Shown piece after piece: positions 1-11,958 of a stretch of DNA of 64,000 nt; the stretch's first letter is position 1; the number at the start of each line of letters is the position of its first letter. Source of the stretch: Terana coerulea (Eukaryota > Basidiomycota > Agaricomycetes > Polyporales > Phanerochaetaceae). Location of the stretch: assembly GCA_024811115.1 (NCBI GenBank), contig JAKOGH010000002.1:310001-374000 (forward strand), given 5' to 3'. The notes under the pieces were generated by a model, which did not search any database, was not told the DNA's origin, and saw only the letters and a program-made list of their open reading frames with translations. The position numbers were made by a program, and so were the translations under genes.

Positions 1-49
1 AATGGATATTTTTGTATCATTCTGGATCAGAGAACGAGTACTGCACGGT

Positions 50-1500
50 TCAGAAAGCATGGGCTACACTCGACGAGGCAGAAGCAAAGTCCCGTGAAGT
101 CCGCTCGAATCTATTCCTCCTCGAACTACCTTCCATCTCCCCACCTTGAGCGTCTTCCTGCGATCTCAACTCTCCCAAAAGCCTGTCTCTGAGCATCCCT
201 TCTGGTGGGACGGCCTGCCAGATGAGCGACTCCAATGAGTCGACGTCGAGGGGAGTTTCGTGTAGCATGGCTGCCAGGAGGTGACACGCATCGGGGACGT
301 CCAGGATAGTGTCTTCAAGAACGAAAAGCTCTGCCTCCAGGCCGCGCAGAAACGCGTGGTCCTCCTCGCAGAAGTGGTATGTGGTCTCGAGGAGCCATAA
401 CGAGCCCACTAGCCGAGCGTCAGCGATGTCGTCTCGATGAAGCATGTCCGAGATGAGCTGCTGGAAAAAGTGGTGGCGGTGTTCGGGGAGGAGCTCATCC
501 AAAGCGCGCTCGGCAAAGCTGTGGCTGCGCTTTGCAAAGAATATATCCGCTCGCTCGCGACAGCTCTGCAATAGGCGGTCCATGTCAACCTCGTCCGTGT
601 CCATGAGGGACGCGGCGTCGTCGTCGTCGTCTGCGATGCCATAGGCCTCTATTCGCTCCCTGCTAGAATTGAAAGCGTCTGGTGCGTGCGGGAGCGAAAC
701 TTGGTCGAGCATGTTCTGTGGGGGAAGTGAGGGAACTTTCACGCAGCGGAAGCAGAGGGACGTACCATCAACATGTACCGCACCATGGGCGACAGGTTCG
801 GGGCCTGCAGCGTGGCTTGAACTTTTTGTCCGACTTCCAACGTGTTCAAAATGTGCACGGCGTTGAAGGCCTGTGAAACAGGGCGGAGGAAGCGGGACAG
901 GCCAATTGCGGCATTGGCTTCGTCGCCTTGCGCCAGTGTGAATAGTGAGTTCACTATATCCTGCATGTCTGCGACATAAAGGATGCCCTGCACCAACAAC
1001 TCGCCGAGGAAGGCTAGTAGCGCAAACAGGCTGGACGGGTCCCGCGTGGCGAGCGCCCGCTGGAACTCTGTGTTCGGCAGGAGGCGCAGGACGGTCTCAA
1101 ACGTGCACATCGGGTTCCCGACGTGGTACAGGTCGACTCTCCTCCAGGAGTTCCGCTCGCCCTCGAGCTCGTCCACGATCCGCACGCACAGCGCCACATG
1201 CAGCCCCGAGCGCACAGGGTCGCGCATGCCGCGCGTGAATACAGAATGGACGAATGTCTCGAGAACGGCAGGGCTCCCGTCCACCTCGACGGCAACCGCC
1301 CAGCGCGCGATTTGGTCCGCAATGCTATCGAGATTAGCTCTAGTTACTTTGTTGAGGAGACCGCAGAGTTTGCGCCGCATGCGTGTGGCGTCGATCGGGA
1401 GCGACCATGGTCTCCAGACCTGCTCGCGGGGGGAGGGGAACGCGGTCGTATAGCTGCGGAAGCGACGTGCTTGAGGAGGACATTCGTGGTGGCGGCGGAG
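50..1500 (-). CDS. MIF4G-domain, eIF4G-like protein (5' end unresolved)
   Basis: Two exons are clear: about 1500 down to 766 and 715 down to the stop at 50-52. They are joined by a 50-nt GT-AG intron (716-765) that keeps the frame. The N-terminal part has the eIF4G-type MIF4G start (LCGLLNKVT, then LDSIADQIARWA), preceded by a linker with REQVWRPWSLP. The rest is alpha-helical, as expected of HEAT-like MIF4G repeats. The second exon carries an acidic run (DDDDD) and a second helical stretch. Known MIF4G proteins are scaffolds that bind eIF4A or other translation and RNA-decay factors in the cytoplasm. The frame is open upstream only to 1500, where a stop occurs, so a further 5' exon or a different start must exist; I could not place it. 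It could be eIF4G itself or one of the shorter MIF4G regulators. The family assignment is good, the exact orthologue is not. Confidence 0.7.
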
Positions 1501-2196
1501 TCATCGCAGCCGGAGGCCACGGCTACTGGTATAAGACTGCGCGGGGTGGCGTTCATAAATCATAGACGTGATTGTAAGCGACTCACGCACCATAACTCCC
1601 TAACAGCAATGAACACAAAATGATGTATCCCCGCTGAAAGGGCCCTATTATGAGAGTCTCAGCCACATTGGGAGCCGCCCATAGGTTGATTTTCAATATC
1701 CACCGAGCGTGGAGGCTAGGCTCATTAAGTGTATCGCCACGCGCTACCCCCCTGTGATGTGCTCCTGAAGAAGAAAGGCAGTGCCGGATCGAGCAGGGGA
1801 GCGAGTAGATCGTCCTCCTGCTACACCAATATCAGAAATAAGGAAGCTTGAGGTTTGCGGAATACGAACAATAGAACTCACAGGTTTATAGTCCCGAATG
1901 TCCGCGCGCCATGTCAGTACAGAGACGCGGAGATTCGTTAGTAGGGCGGTTCCGACCTAACTGTATTGGCGCAGCCGCTCATGGTCGGGTGGACGGGGAC
2001 GCCGTAGCAACAAGCCGCACATAGTGGCATGAAGGTCCTATATTGATGACGCTAAATAAGAATTAGGAGCACATTGAAACCGGAAACTTGCGAGGAGACA
2101 TGAAAGCGGTGCAGTTACTACGCAAGCGCTGGCCGGAAATGCATGAAATGAATGCGGGACGCCAGAGACTGAGCTTGGGTTCCTCTCGGGGATCCG
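1501..2196. other. Spacer between two minus-strand genes
   Basis: No convincing exon on either strand. It should contain the unresolved 5' exon and promoter of the MIF4G gene and the 3' flank of the UPF0696 gene. No repeat or RNA gene was recognised. Confidence 0.4.
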
Positions 2197-4035
2197 CTAC
2201 TTCCTACCCCCTCTCTTGAGAGCCTTCTTCGGTCTTTCGTCTTCTTCATCGTCATCCTCATCGGCCGATTGGGAGCGCTTCCTCGTTGTTGTCTTGGTCT
2301 TTTGAGAGGCGGGTTTACGGGCCTTGATAGTCTCGCCCTCTTCATCTCGAGTCTTGTCTTCCTCATCGTTAGACCCGAAAGCCAACGTGGCGACAGGCTT
2401 CTTGGGAAGTGGTTTCTGCACCTTAGCAGTTGTGTCCTTGGCGAGTGGTGGGTCTTGGGCATCATCATCAGACGCAAATGGGTCATCGTTGGCCTTCTTC
2501 TTCTTCACAAGCTTCGGCTTGGGTTTCGCAGCACCAGCAGCTGGTTTAACGGTGGCTTTCTCGGCTGAAGCCTTCCCCGAATCTGCGGCTTTGGTAGCGG
2601 CGAGCTCAGTAAAATACTCGTCTTTCAATGCCTGCGCCGGCGCGTGAATAAATGTGGTATAGGGGTAACGATAATGAGATGAAACAGACCTTCATCTCGG
2701 CATCGCTCATGAGAGCGGTGTTCTTCCATACCTGTGCATATATAGATTAGATAAAGCGTATAGCATTCTATGAAATAATTTGCAGATTACTTACCGTAGA
2801 TTGGACGCCACTGGGATGCTTGCTGTCCAGTCCTGAAAATTTCGGTACATCGAATGAGCATACCTCATTGTTTGCAATATCCGCATCACTCGGGGCTTAC
2901 CAATTGTAGTGTACAGGTTCGACTTTACACCACTAAGACTTGCGCCATGCTGCCGCAGAAGGACCTTCATGACCTGGCGGCAAGTGAATGAGTCTACCGC
3001 AGCCATTCATAACAACCGGCGCGGAAAACATACTTCCATGACAGCGTCTTTGTCATAGACGTTGGGAATGTACAGACATAGGACATGTTGATAGTGAGGG
3101 TTCTCTTCCCGCGGGCTTGTCGCCACTTTTGCCAGATGGGCGGGATGTGTTCGCAAGGGGTCCTTCAACCAGCGAGGCTACATCCATCAATCAGCTTCGG
3201 GGCCCAAAGAGCAAAGCAACAAGATGAATTACTTGCGATGCTACTCCAGATTATGTCGACTTTTTCAGCTGGAAGCAAATATCAGCCTGTAGAGGTTATT
3301 GCATGTAAACCTTGTCGCGAAATATATTATCATCCATACCATTTTCCAGATACAAAACCATGCTTGGTTGAGATATCCCGCAGCTTTTCAGAGGCCTCCT
3401 TCTGAGCCTATATGCGAGGGCTAAGCTAGGGACGCTTGCTGACAATGCAGGATACGTCACCTCCTCACGAAGCTCTTTCTTGCTTCTCAGCCCTTTCTTC
3501 TTGTTCGCTCTGAGTGGTATGGCATCGTCATTCTACACTCGTGATAAAAGCGTGAGAAGAGCCTGTTCCATAGAACGGAAACCCGCGTAAACCATACTTG
3601 AATACTCTCGACGCGTTCTGTCACATCCTTCACCACATGTCATTTGCTTGATCCGAGGGTGATCACACGCGAATAACATAGATCCACTTACATATTTCGT
3701 TTGCTTCTTCCTCTGCTTCGCTCATATTCCTGTCCTCTTCGGTGGGAGCGGATTTTCGTACCCACAACCACTACACGCTGCTTGTTGAAACTTGATTCGC
3801 GAGCTCTCACAGTTCATCTTACAGGTTTGGTTCCGTCGTCTTGAACCATAGAGGGTTTATACTATAGAATAGTTGAGAGCGTGTAGACACAACATAATAT
3901 ATAGAACTGGCTGACCTTCGAGAGGAAGTCCTTCAGCGGAACGTCACTGGATTCCTTATCCCAGAAATACAGGTAAGACTTCGGAACAGCATCGTCATTT
4001 TTTGACGTCAGCTTTGGAGGATTGATTCCAGGCAT
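2197..4035 (-). CDS. UPF0696 / BLES03 (DUF1917) family protein with basic tail
   Basis: A many-exon gene was assembled by hand from ATG 4033-4035 (MPGINPPK) to the stop at 2197. The 3' exons are 3034 upstream, about 2901-2973, 2795-2832, 2690-2731 and 2197-2631. Family landmarks appear in order: WLWVRK, a charged segment, HGFVSGKWL, EKVDIIWSSIA, HLAKVAT, LCLYIPNVYDKDAVMEVM and DSKHPSGVQSTVWKN. These match the UPF0696 family (human C11orf68/BLES03), which is known to adopt an eIF4E-like fold but has no established function. The last ~140 residues are a Lys/Ala-rich, acidic then basic tail (PKKALKRGGRK) that could be a nuclear signal; this is inference. Two frame breaks lie in homopolymers (plus strand AAA 3277-3279 and GGGG 3157-3160). 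Removing one base in each gives the expected family sequence, so assembly error is likelier than decay. The 5'-most exons are less certain. Confidence 0.75.
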
Positions 4036-6122
4036 GTAATGAGTGGTGATGGTGAAGGTTAGTAGAGGTTTGAAGCCAGACTACAATTTGGAAGTGATGA
4101 GAGCAACAAGGACGCGTACTAGGCGCGCAATTTCGCGTTATTTGTTCGTATTGTGGCTTGTGCGCTTGCAGTGTCGGATCAATGTCTGAGCGCCACCACC
4201 TGCCTTCCGAGTCGAACATCTTGAACGAAGCTGGCACGCCTCCGACGGCCGTCCACAAACAAAACTAGATAACGCAAGCTTACTTGGAGGGAAGTTGCAA
4301 ACGATGGCTTTTTCTGTATGCTGAGAAAAATTGCTGAGCTTCATCCCCATGCATGTTGTGCACAATGCAAGACTCGGACCTCGCGCATAGCAATTCCAGG
4401 ATGAGAAGATAGAGTACGTCGGCCCAAGTCGCAACAGAAAACAAGCGTGTCTCATGAGAGCCTGGTGGTGATTTTAACTGCATTCTCCCGTCAAATGGCA
4501 TAAAACAACTTTGCAGGGCTTGGCTTCAGTCGTTGCCGAAGTTTGTCAACGCCTCGGACTGATTATCGAATTCATGCGCCGGTGCATCCTCCGTATGTCC
4601 GTTCATATGCATGCTGACTTGCCCGCTTCGTCTTCTGATACTTCTTTGTTTCATCTAGTCCGCTCTCGTACACAACCAGCGATGAAAACTCCCGCTCTCC
4701 CCGCCAGGGAGAGCCTTTGGTGCCCTTGGCGCAGGTCTCAGATCCACATGGTCCTTTTATGCGGGTGCCTCACTTGCAGCTGGTATGTCATATCTCCGTT
4801 AAATTTCCATGCTAGTTTAGTTACCGGTAGAGTGGTACACAGAGCTTTCATCAGACTCTTCCCGCGATGCTTCAGGTTTTCTCCAACGCGGGCCTGATTT
4901 GTTTCCAGCGGAGGTCTGGGCTGTCGGAGCGGCAAAGCTATCGCGACCCTGTTTCAATGGGTGCACATGTATTCGCGGTGTTCCCTCACCTCAGTTGTGC
5001 GCCACGGGAGGGCTGGTCGGTCGAACGATCGCACGAACGTTGCCCGGTACACGCGATGCATGGTCGCAGCCGGTGCGTTTTCTCTTCGCGATTGCATGTG
5101 GTGCTGTCAGAAATACTTCAGTTTCTATATGACAGGGTCCTGCAGAACTCTACGCCAATACCAAGGATTGCGGGAGGCGTGCGACACTAGAGATGCCGGT
5201 ACCAAGCTCTTGGGCTTGCTTGCAGGCTTCTCGCCGACGCATGCCCAGTCATAACATCCTCCGTAGATGTGGGTTGTCCTCCGATTGGCCGCGATAGTGG
5301 CGTATGAGTGGCTTTCGCTCATAATAACCGGTACGCCACGACGCTGCCCAAACTGGGCGTCCATTCATTTCCGTATGCTGGTGCAGACCCACGGACGTTG
5401 GCCAGAGCCTTCACATTACACGAGTGCCATGCTGCACTGTAACCAATGAATGCCGTACTCATAATCTCCCGGATTTCCATTGCTGTGTAATTCGGGTCCC
5501 TTGTATGTGATTGCGGCAACGCATTCCTGCCGCTTCAGAACATGCACCGGTCTGATTCCACGTACGTATCTGCGATTTTGGCCGCTGTTTCGCATCTTTC
5601 ACATTCTGATAACGCTAGATTGCTTCCTTGTCGTTGTGCTCACATTGGTCAGCAGCCAATGTTGCCCACCCTCGGTGGTATGGGGATACCCAACGGGAAG
5701 TGCGCCGAAGCCTCGATGTCATTGTCAGTTCGAACCAGCCGCGGCCCGTCTTGACGCGAAACACGTAGTAGATATCACCGTGGGCGACTCCAAGGCAACC
5801 CTTGCATCGGTGGCATCGGTAAGTACGCCCTCCGCGTCTTTTGCTACTACATAGGCCGTACCGGAGCCCAGGTTCACTCTTATCTATGACTTCACGAAAG
5901 CCTTCTCATGTTGAATGAAAACCTCGGATTGTAATCCCATGCAGTTTGCGTGCTCTCATGAAGTTGCTCGGAAAGCGCATCACGGTCAGAGATGAGGGGT
6001 ATTGAATATATTTCGCGATACGTCTACGAGAAAAAAAAACAGGTGGAAAGAAAACATAGCGATACAGTGAGGCCCATCTAAATACTATGACAAATGTCCC
6101 GCGAGAAAACATAACCGGCATT
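4036..6122. other. No confident gene (2.1 kb)
   Basis: Only short reading frames are present on both strands. A few splice-like junctions on the plus strand (4.7-5.9 kb) and an open minus frame around 5320-5520 do not assemble into a recognisable protein. A divergent lineage-specific gene or a decayed gene cannot be excluded. It also holds the 3' flank of the PAL gene and the promoter of the UPF0696 gene. Confidence 0.35.
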
Positions 6123-8685
6123 TCACTCCATCGACTTCATCATCTGCAAGACCACGCTCTGCATTTTGCCGTCACGAATGGCCTCGTGGATGAGCGTGAT
6201 GCTGCCGCCGATCGTGCCGTCCTCGACACCCGGGCCCATCTCGAAGCCGTGCAGGTTCTCCGCGCCATGCATGCGCACGCCGAGCTGCACCCGGACGAAC
6301 TCGTACAGCGCGCGCGTCTTGCCGAGGTACTTGCTCGCCGGCGCCTTGCCCCGCGCGCCCTCGAGGTACTGCTCGCGGAGGCCGACGAGCACCTCCGCCG
6401 CGCGCTGCGCGAGCTCGGCACGGAAGGCCAGGATGTTGGTCAGCTCGGCCGCGAACGTGTCGTTGGACGCGAAGAAGTCGACGAGCGGGGTCGTCGTCGC
6501 CGCCGCGACGCTCTGCATGCGCCCGGTGCAGTCGGCGGTGCTCGTCGAGTCGAGCGTACGGAACACAGCGCGTTGGACGGTCGGCAGGAGGCGGTCGGTT
6601 TGCGCCGAGGCCGAGGGGAAGTGTTTGGCCAGGAGTTCGCGGATGATGGAGGAAAGGGAGGACTGCAGGTCGAGGTGCATGGCGCGGAGGTCCAGGGCCT
6701 GGCAGAGGACGAGCAGGTAGCTTGAGGTGAGCAGCGATAGCACATCCAGCGAGGTGATAGTGTACCGAGCAGAGATCAGCGCGAGTGAGCTGCCACATAT
6801 CGATGATTAGCTTTGAAGTGCCAGCGTGAAACTGATTCGACTCACTTCACGGCCTGATTGTGCATCTCCGCAGACTGTACGTGGGTAGACACAGGGTTGG
6901 ACAGATACCCAAGCTCGCCCACATATGCAGCGGTGTGAATATCAACGCCTTTGGCGAAGTAGTTGTGCGAGGGATCAGTCGCAGAGAGGTTTGGCGGCAA
7001 TCCGCGGTTCATCGCCGGGTTGATGAGCTCAGTGCACTGCGCGAACAAGAGCTTGCCGATATGGTGGATCGCCAAACGCGTCTTCTCCATCGCATTGGTG
7101 ACAGCCATCGCCTGGAAGTTCCCACCGTGGTGCACAATTCCGGTCTCGCCGTCGATCAGCGGGTTGTCGGTGGCTGCAAGGAAGTTTGTTTAGTATGGAC
7201 ACAGTATCTCAGTTGATGATATACGTACTAGAGTTGCACTCGAGAGTGACTGTCTCCAGGGCGGCAAGGATGTCCTCGACCTGCGGACCCAAAAACTGAG
7301 CCGAGGTACGCAGGGGGTAGCGGTCCTGCCTGAGTTCGCCCTCGTCCTCGGCGATGTGAACCTCATCTTCGTGTTTTGTGACCATCTGAGAGTCTTCCAG
7401 AAGCTCCCTGACATTCTTTGCGACCTCGACCTGGCCGGGGTGCGGGCGGCAGGTGTCGTGGATGAAGGGGTCGAAGGAGCCCAGAGCGCCGAGCATCGCT
7501 TCGGTGCCCATTGCTGTGCACACCTGCGCGAGCAATGAAAGATGGACGGCTTCGTTCAACGCCAGCGCAGCGACGGACGCGGAGAAAGCGGTGCCGTTCA
7601 AAATGCCGAGATGTTCTTTGGAGGACAGGGGGATGGGCGCAACATTGTGGGCGGCGAGCGCAACCGTAGAAGGGACCACACGCCGGGCGCCAAATGTCGC
7701 GGGACCGTCGAAGACACGGATCGAGGGGTTTCCGATGAGGGTGCCGGCGATGTAGGACAACGGTGAGAGATCTAGATCAAGTGGCGTTAGCTAAGTCCGT
7801 GGCTCAGATCGCAGATATAGATATGGTTTAGAAAGGAGTGATGGGGAAATTTTGTATGTCCGCGAATGAATACATCACTTACCTCCCGACGCTGAGATAC
7901 TGCCACGGAGAGGCACAAGCGGGGTAATGTTGTTTTGAAGCAGTGCCTGCATACGTTCGATAAGCTCCCAACGGATACCAGAGTGGCCGCGGATGAGGGA
8001 GTTCATGCGGATAAGGATGGCACCGCGGACCCACGCCTCAGGCATGCTGAGCGTCGCCAGAGGATCGCCCAGTGGCAGGGCGGATAATGGAGCCTCAGTC
8101 TGAGTCGGCAAAACACCAGTCTGCTGGTGCTGCAGCAATGCGTGACCGAGCTGGAGGGGGTCGTTTGTCCGCGTATCGGCTGCGGATAGGACAGGGCATG
8201 AGCGAGCGTACGGGAGAAATGGTCGGTGTACTTACCACTACCACCGAAGCCAGTGCTGACACCGTACACGCTTCGCTGAGTGTTGACCTTGTCCACTATC
8301 ACGCGCCGGCTTGAAGCCACGCGGTCGCGGACGACGGCGTCGTCGGTGAGAGTGACATCGGCAGCAAAGCGTGCCGCAGCAACGACAGCGGGTATTGAAA
8401 GGTTGTGGCCGTCGACAATGACAGACTTTCCCTCCCTGTAGCAGCGTTTAGGGATGACTGCGGTGAGTATAGGATGGGTGGTACATACTTGTAGCCGTGA
8501 AGCTCCTCGTAGGCCTCGACGAACTTCTGAAGCAGCTCGGGCTTCTTGCTCGGTGTCGACGAGACGGTATGGCCTGGGGCATGGCCGTTACCAGCGTGCG
8601 TGACTGGCGGGTGAGCGATGGCATTCTTCAGGTTGGATACCGCAGCCGGGTGTCCGTTGGTGTAGTAGTCAATTCTGGAAGGCAT
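6123..8685 (-). CDS. PAL: Phenylalanine ammonia-lyase
   Basis: Deaminates L-phenylalanine to trans-cinnamate and ammonia, probably in the cytosol. Six exons join in frame: 8489-8685, 8236-8435, 7883-8179, 7229-7771, 6846-7173 and 6123-6789. They give about 743 residues, the usual size for basidiomycete PAL. Start ATG is 8683-8685 ([10 protein letters not shown]). Family motifs in order are [41 protein letters not shown] with the MIO-forming Ala-Ser-Gly at about residues 229-231, TTDNPLIDG, and [11 protein letters not shown]. The intron at 7772-7882 interrupts the codon just after the MIO tripeptide. No frame break is needed. A TATA box lies about 100 bp upstream. Phenylalanine specificity versus additional tyrosine activity cannot be told from this reading. 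In fungi PAL serves mainly phenylalanine catabolism and production of aromatic metabolites. Confidence 0.97.
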
Positions 8686-8782
8686 CTTCGTGTAGAACGA
8701 GATGGGTGAATGCTGTTGAGAGCGGGAAAGGGAAGACTGGGTATGGGGAGAGTGAGGATAACTCGGTAGGAGCGGTCGACCA

Positions 8783-8789
8783 TTTTATA
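8783..8789 (-). promoter_or_regulatory. TATA box of the PAL gene
   Basis: TATAAAA on the minus strand, about 100 bp upstream of the PAL start codon. The distance is typical for fungal TATA promoters once a 5' UTR is allowed for. Confidence 0.55.
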
Positions 8790-11039
8790 CAGGAGAGGCA
8801 GACACCGGATGAGATCAATCGGGAGCAAGAGGGGAATGACATGGTGGTTTCCTGCAAACCTTGTGAGAACTTTGTGAGAACCGGCTGAACGATGGGCGCT
8901 TGGCGTTTCACATACCAGTCAGAACGAGGGACGAGGGATCTGATCATTTCCTTTTCTGTCGAGCCGTCTCTGGGGCCGAAACAGCGCCTCAGCGCCCTTG
9001 TCCTCTACTTACTCCCCAGCAATCCAACGGCCGGAACTCGAGCAGTCAGCCTATCTGTCCGCATTACGCAGAGATGATATCCGGGTGGCTAAATTCGTCT
9101 CTAAAATGCGATATTAGTTGGGGCATACGCCGAGCGTTCTGGACCATTTGAACCCGTTCTGTGGCACATGAGATAACACCAAGCTTGGGGTATTGCAAAC
9201 GACAAGCTAATGGATCCGCCCGGGCTCTGTGTGTCCGAGACCTCACCACATTTCGGGGACCATCTTGATCTTGCAGAAACCACCGAGTTCTGAACAACAT
9301 CGCGTGGTTGCCATCTGCAAAGCGTGGTCCAACGACTTGATCTCAGACCTGTCCCGCGCCGCGATCAGCGGTCCAGATATGCACAGCACTTCGAGAATGA
9401 AGTATCGCAGCACCGACATCGTCGGGCGTTAACGCATACTAGGAGATCCAACGCAGCATTGCCTCCGAATATACAGAAGTGCCTCTGACTCTGGTGTGAC
9501 TCGATGCGGTTCATGCGATGTCCCTTTCCCACCCCGTGTCCATGGCAAACCTCATTCTCCCGTAGAAGCTTGACACTGTAGTGAGTACGATCCTTCTCCC
9601 ACCCCGCAGAATTGGAAGCCCCTATTTTCCCGCAGTCCCCGAGATGGAATAACCCAGATAGTCAACCGCAGACCTTAAACAAGTCAGCGGTGAAATCAAC
9701 ACAGTGGGACCATCTGTATGTCTGCGTTCACTGTTCCCATGTCGACATTGCCCGGGACAAACCATTCAAGCGGTATTCCTGATTCTCTGAGAGTGTGTGT
9801 GGAATGCGCTCGACGTGTCGCACGCGCAAAGTACGATCATCCCGACGCAACCGCTTCCGAAGTCGCAGTCCATAGGGCGTGGCAGTGTGAATGAATTGTA
9901 CCGCTCATCCATGTTCTTCTCCGCTGACTGTCCCGAGCGCAATGAAGTAGCACTGTCGGTACTGCTCTCAGCGCTGACACCGGAGATGAAGGGTCGGGGC
10001 CGGAGGCCATGGCGGTCCTGGGATACTAGCAATGACAGCGACCCCTAGGCATCAGTGCCTCCATGAAAATGGAATAGTACGGCCACGATATCGTCGATTC
10101 AGCCCCTTCATCTACACATGAACAGGAAGAAACATCCATACTTCAGTAAAGACGGTAACTTTAGGCTTCGTAGACATATCCTACCTTCAAATCGGTGCCA
10201 AGACGCGGTGGTCATGCCCGTCCATCTTGCGCCATGGAGTGAAAAGTACCCCATACATGATCCGTAGTATGTAGAAAGGCGTGGCGGACGATACCACGGG
10301 CGGCGCTTGGTGTGCATGAAGACAGGTGTTGTGATAGTGCTGATAACACAGCAATTCAGTGCAATAGCAGGACTCTGTATGAGGAGTGGCGGGGTCCCCG
10401 CTTTCCAGGCTCGCTTGGAGCCCACTTCTGCCCCTCGCCTACGACGAGCGCTATGCTCCGGCCGGCGAACGTGGTAGAGCACATGCTGTGGACCACACAG
10501 ATCGAACAGCGAGATCAAGGAACACACGACCTGCAATAGCACTTTGAGCAGCTGTTCTGATGACGAACTCCAACAGAGGAGCGGCTCACGTTGTAAATTT
10601 TGCCTCGCATGTGTAGGATGAGTACTAATCCGTGAATAGGGTGGGTTTCGAATGGCTTTGAGACTCGCTATCTGACGATTCCATGTTCTCACCAGCTTTT
10701 TTCATCGGCGAGGGAACCAGGACGTCCGATCTGCAGCCTTCGAGAAGCGGCCATCGCATTCGCTGCGCTCCTTGTAAATAAGTCAGCCATATCCCCGACT
10801 CGGATATTGAGCTTGCGACCAGACGGTAATCTAGCAGTCTAAACGTAAGCAAGAACACCGGAAGACTGAGACGTAAGCTCGAACTACCTGCAGGTTTAAC
10901 GACAGGCTGGCGGGCCTGCGCCTGGGAGTTGGCGCCACAAGCTATCGTCCCCGGAATTCCAGCCCGCGCTCGGGACCGATTGCACTCGCAGAGAAAAATC
11001 CAGGAGGCGTCGTAGCCCTACAGCAACTCTTTCAGGAGG
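8790..11039. other. Gene-poor upstream region of PAL (2.2 kb)
   Basis: No exon chain was recognised. The longest open frame (10108-10692, minus, 194 codons) has no domain-like features and reads as chance. The stretch probably holds PAL upstream regulatory DNA. Confidence 0.4.
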
Positions 11040-11405
11040 CAATCTCTGGTTGTACCATGTTCACCGTCGATGAGACGTCCAGGTCGAGCGACCGCCAGCG
11101 GCCACCAGCGGTCAACAAGAAGGCAGGTAGGCTTTGATAGTGACACAACGGCGAGCGCAAGGCGAACGTGTTCCTCTTCTCAATTGCAACAATCCATGCC
11201 CGTCCAGTGTCTAAGTATTCTAGATAGCGGTATGGTTGGACCATGTTCGACGGACGGTGAGATGTGTGGGTCGGGCATCCACCAGCGGCCAACAAGAAGA
11301 GGAGTCGGCTTTGATCGTGACACAACGGCGAGCGTAAGGCGAACGTGTTCCTCTTCTCCAATTGCAACTATCCATGCCTGTCCTGTGTCTGAGTACCCTA
11401 GGTAG
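11040..11405. repeat. Imperfect tandem duplication, 186-bp unit, two copies
   Basis: The block starting ACCATGTTC at 11054 recurs at 11240, giving a 186-bp period. Both copies share a central stretch (GACACAACGGCGAGCG, then AAGGCGAACGTGTTCCTCTT) with few mismatches, and both end in a similar TCTAG/CCTAG-containing tail. The pair lies between the divergent PAL and FCF1 genes. No open frame runs cleanly through both copies on the coding pattern of neighbours, so it looks like a non-coding duplication. Confidence 0.75.
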
Positions 11406-11958
11406 CCGTTCGTAAAGGTCGCCTTGAAGATTCACATCATAAACTTGATTCAGACTGGATGAGGTGCCGTCGCAGTCTGCAGCAAGCCAGAGCAACATCT
11501 TTCAGTAACCCGGTGCGTCGCAATGGCAGAACTTACGTATGGCCGAACCGCATCTCCGACATGTATTGCTTCTCACTGCCCCAGCGGATCGCAGTGCATG
11601 TAGGCCTGGAGCTGTCCTGCGCTGGCGTTTTGATGCGTTCCTTCAAAGTCGATTTGAAAGATTCCAAAGCGGCTTGACGCAGGAACAGGGCACAGGCCAA
11701 TAATAGTCCAGCCTATTTCCTCAGAAAGATCAGACGTGTCACATTGGGCAGATGTACCCGCGGTGTGCGTCTGGAAGATGCAAGCGACCTGCTGGTAAGT
11801 AGCGGTTGGCGGATGGGTCGGCGCCACCAGGCCGATGACTTCAGCCGCATTTGGAAGGGACACGTGGGACGCTTTCAGCATTTCTCGACCGGCGTTTACA
11901 CGGTCTCCCTTCGACCTCGACCCCCCTCTTACTTCCCTCCCACCCCTAGCTCTCAGAC

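Noticed and set aside
6087..6725. 212-codon plus-strand frame over the PAL gene
   Set aside because: Antisense shadow of the last PAL exon; low-complexity Arg/Glu/Ala content typical of GC-rich shadows.
10108..10692. 194-codon minus-strand frame
   Set aside because: No domain, signal peptide or splice context; composition as in surrounding non-coding DNA.
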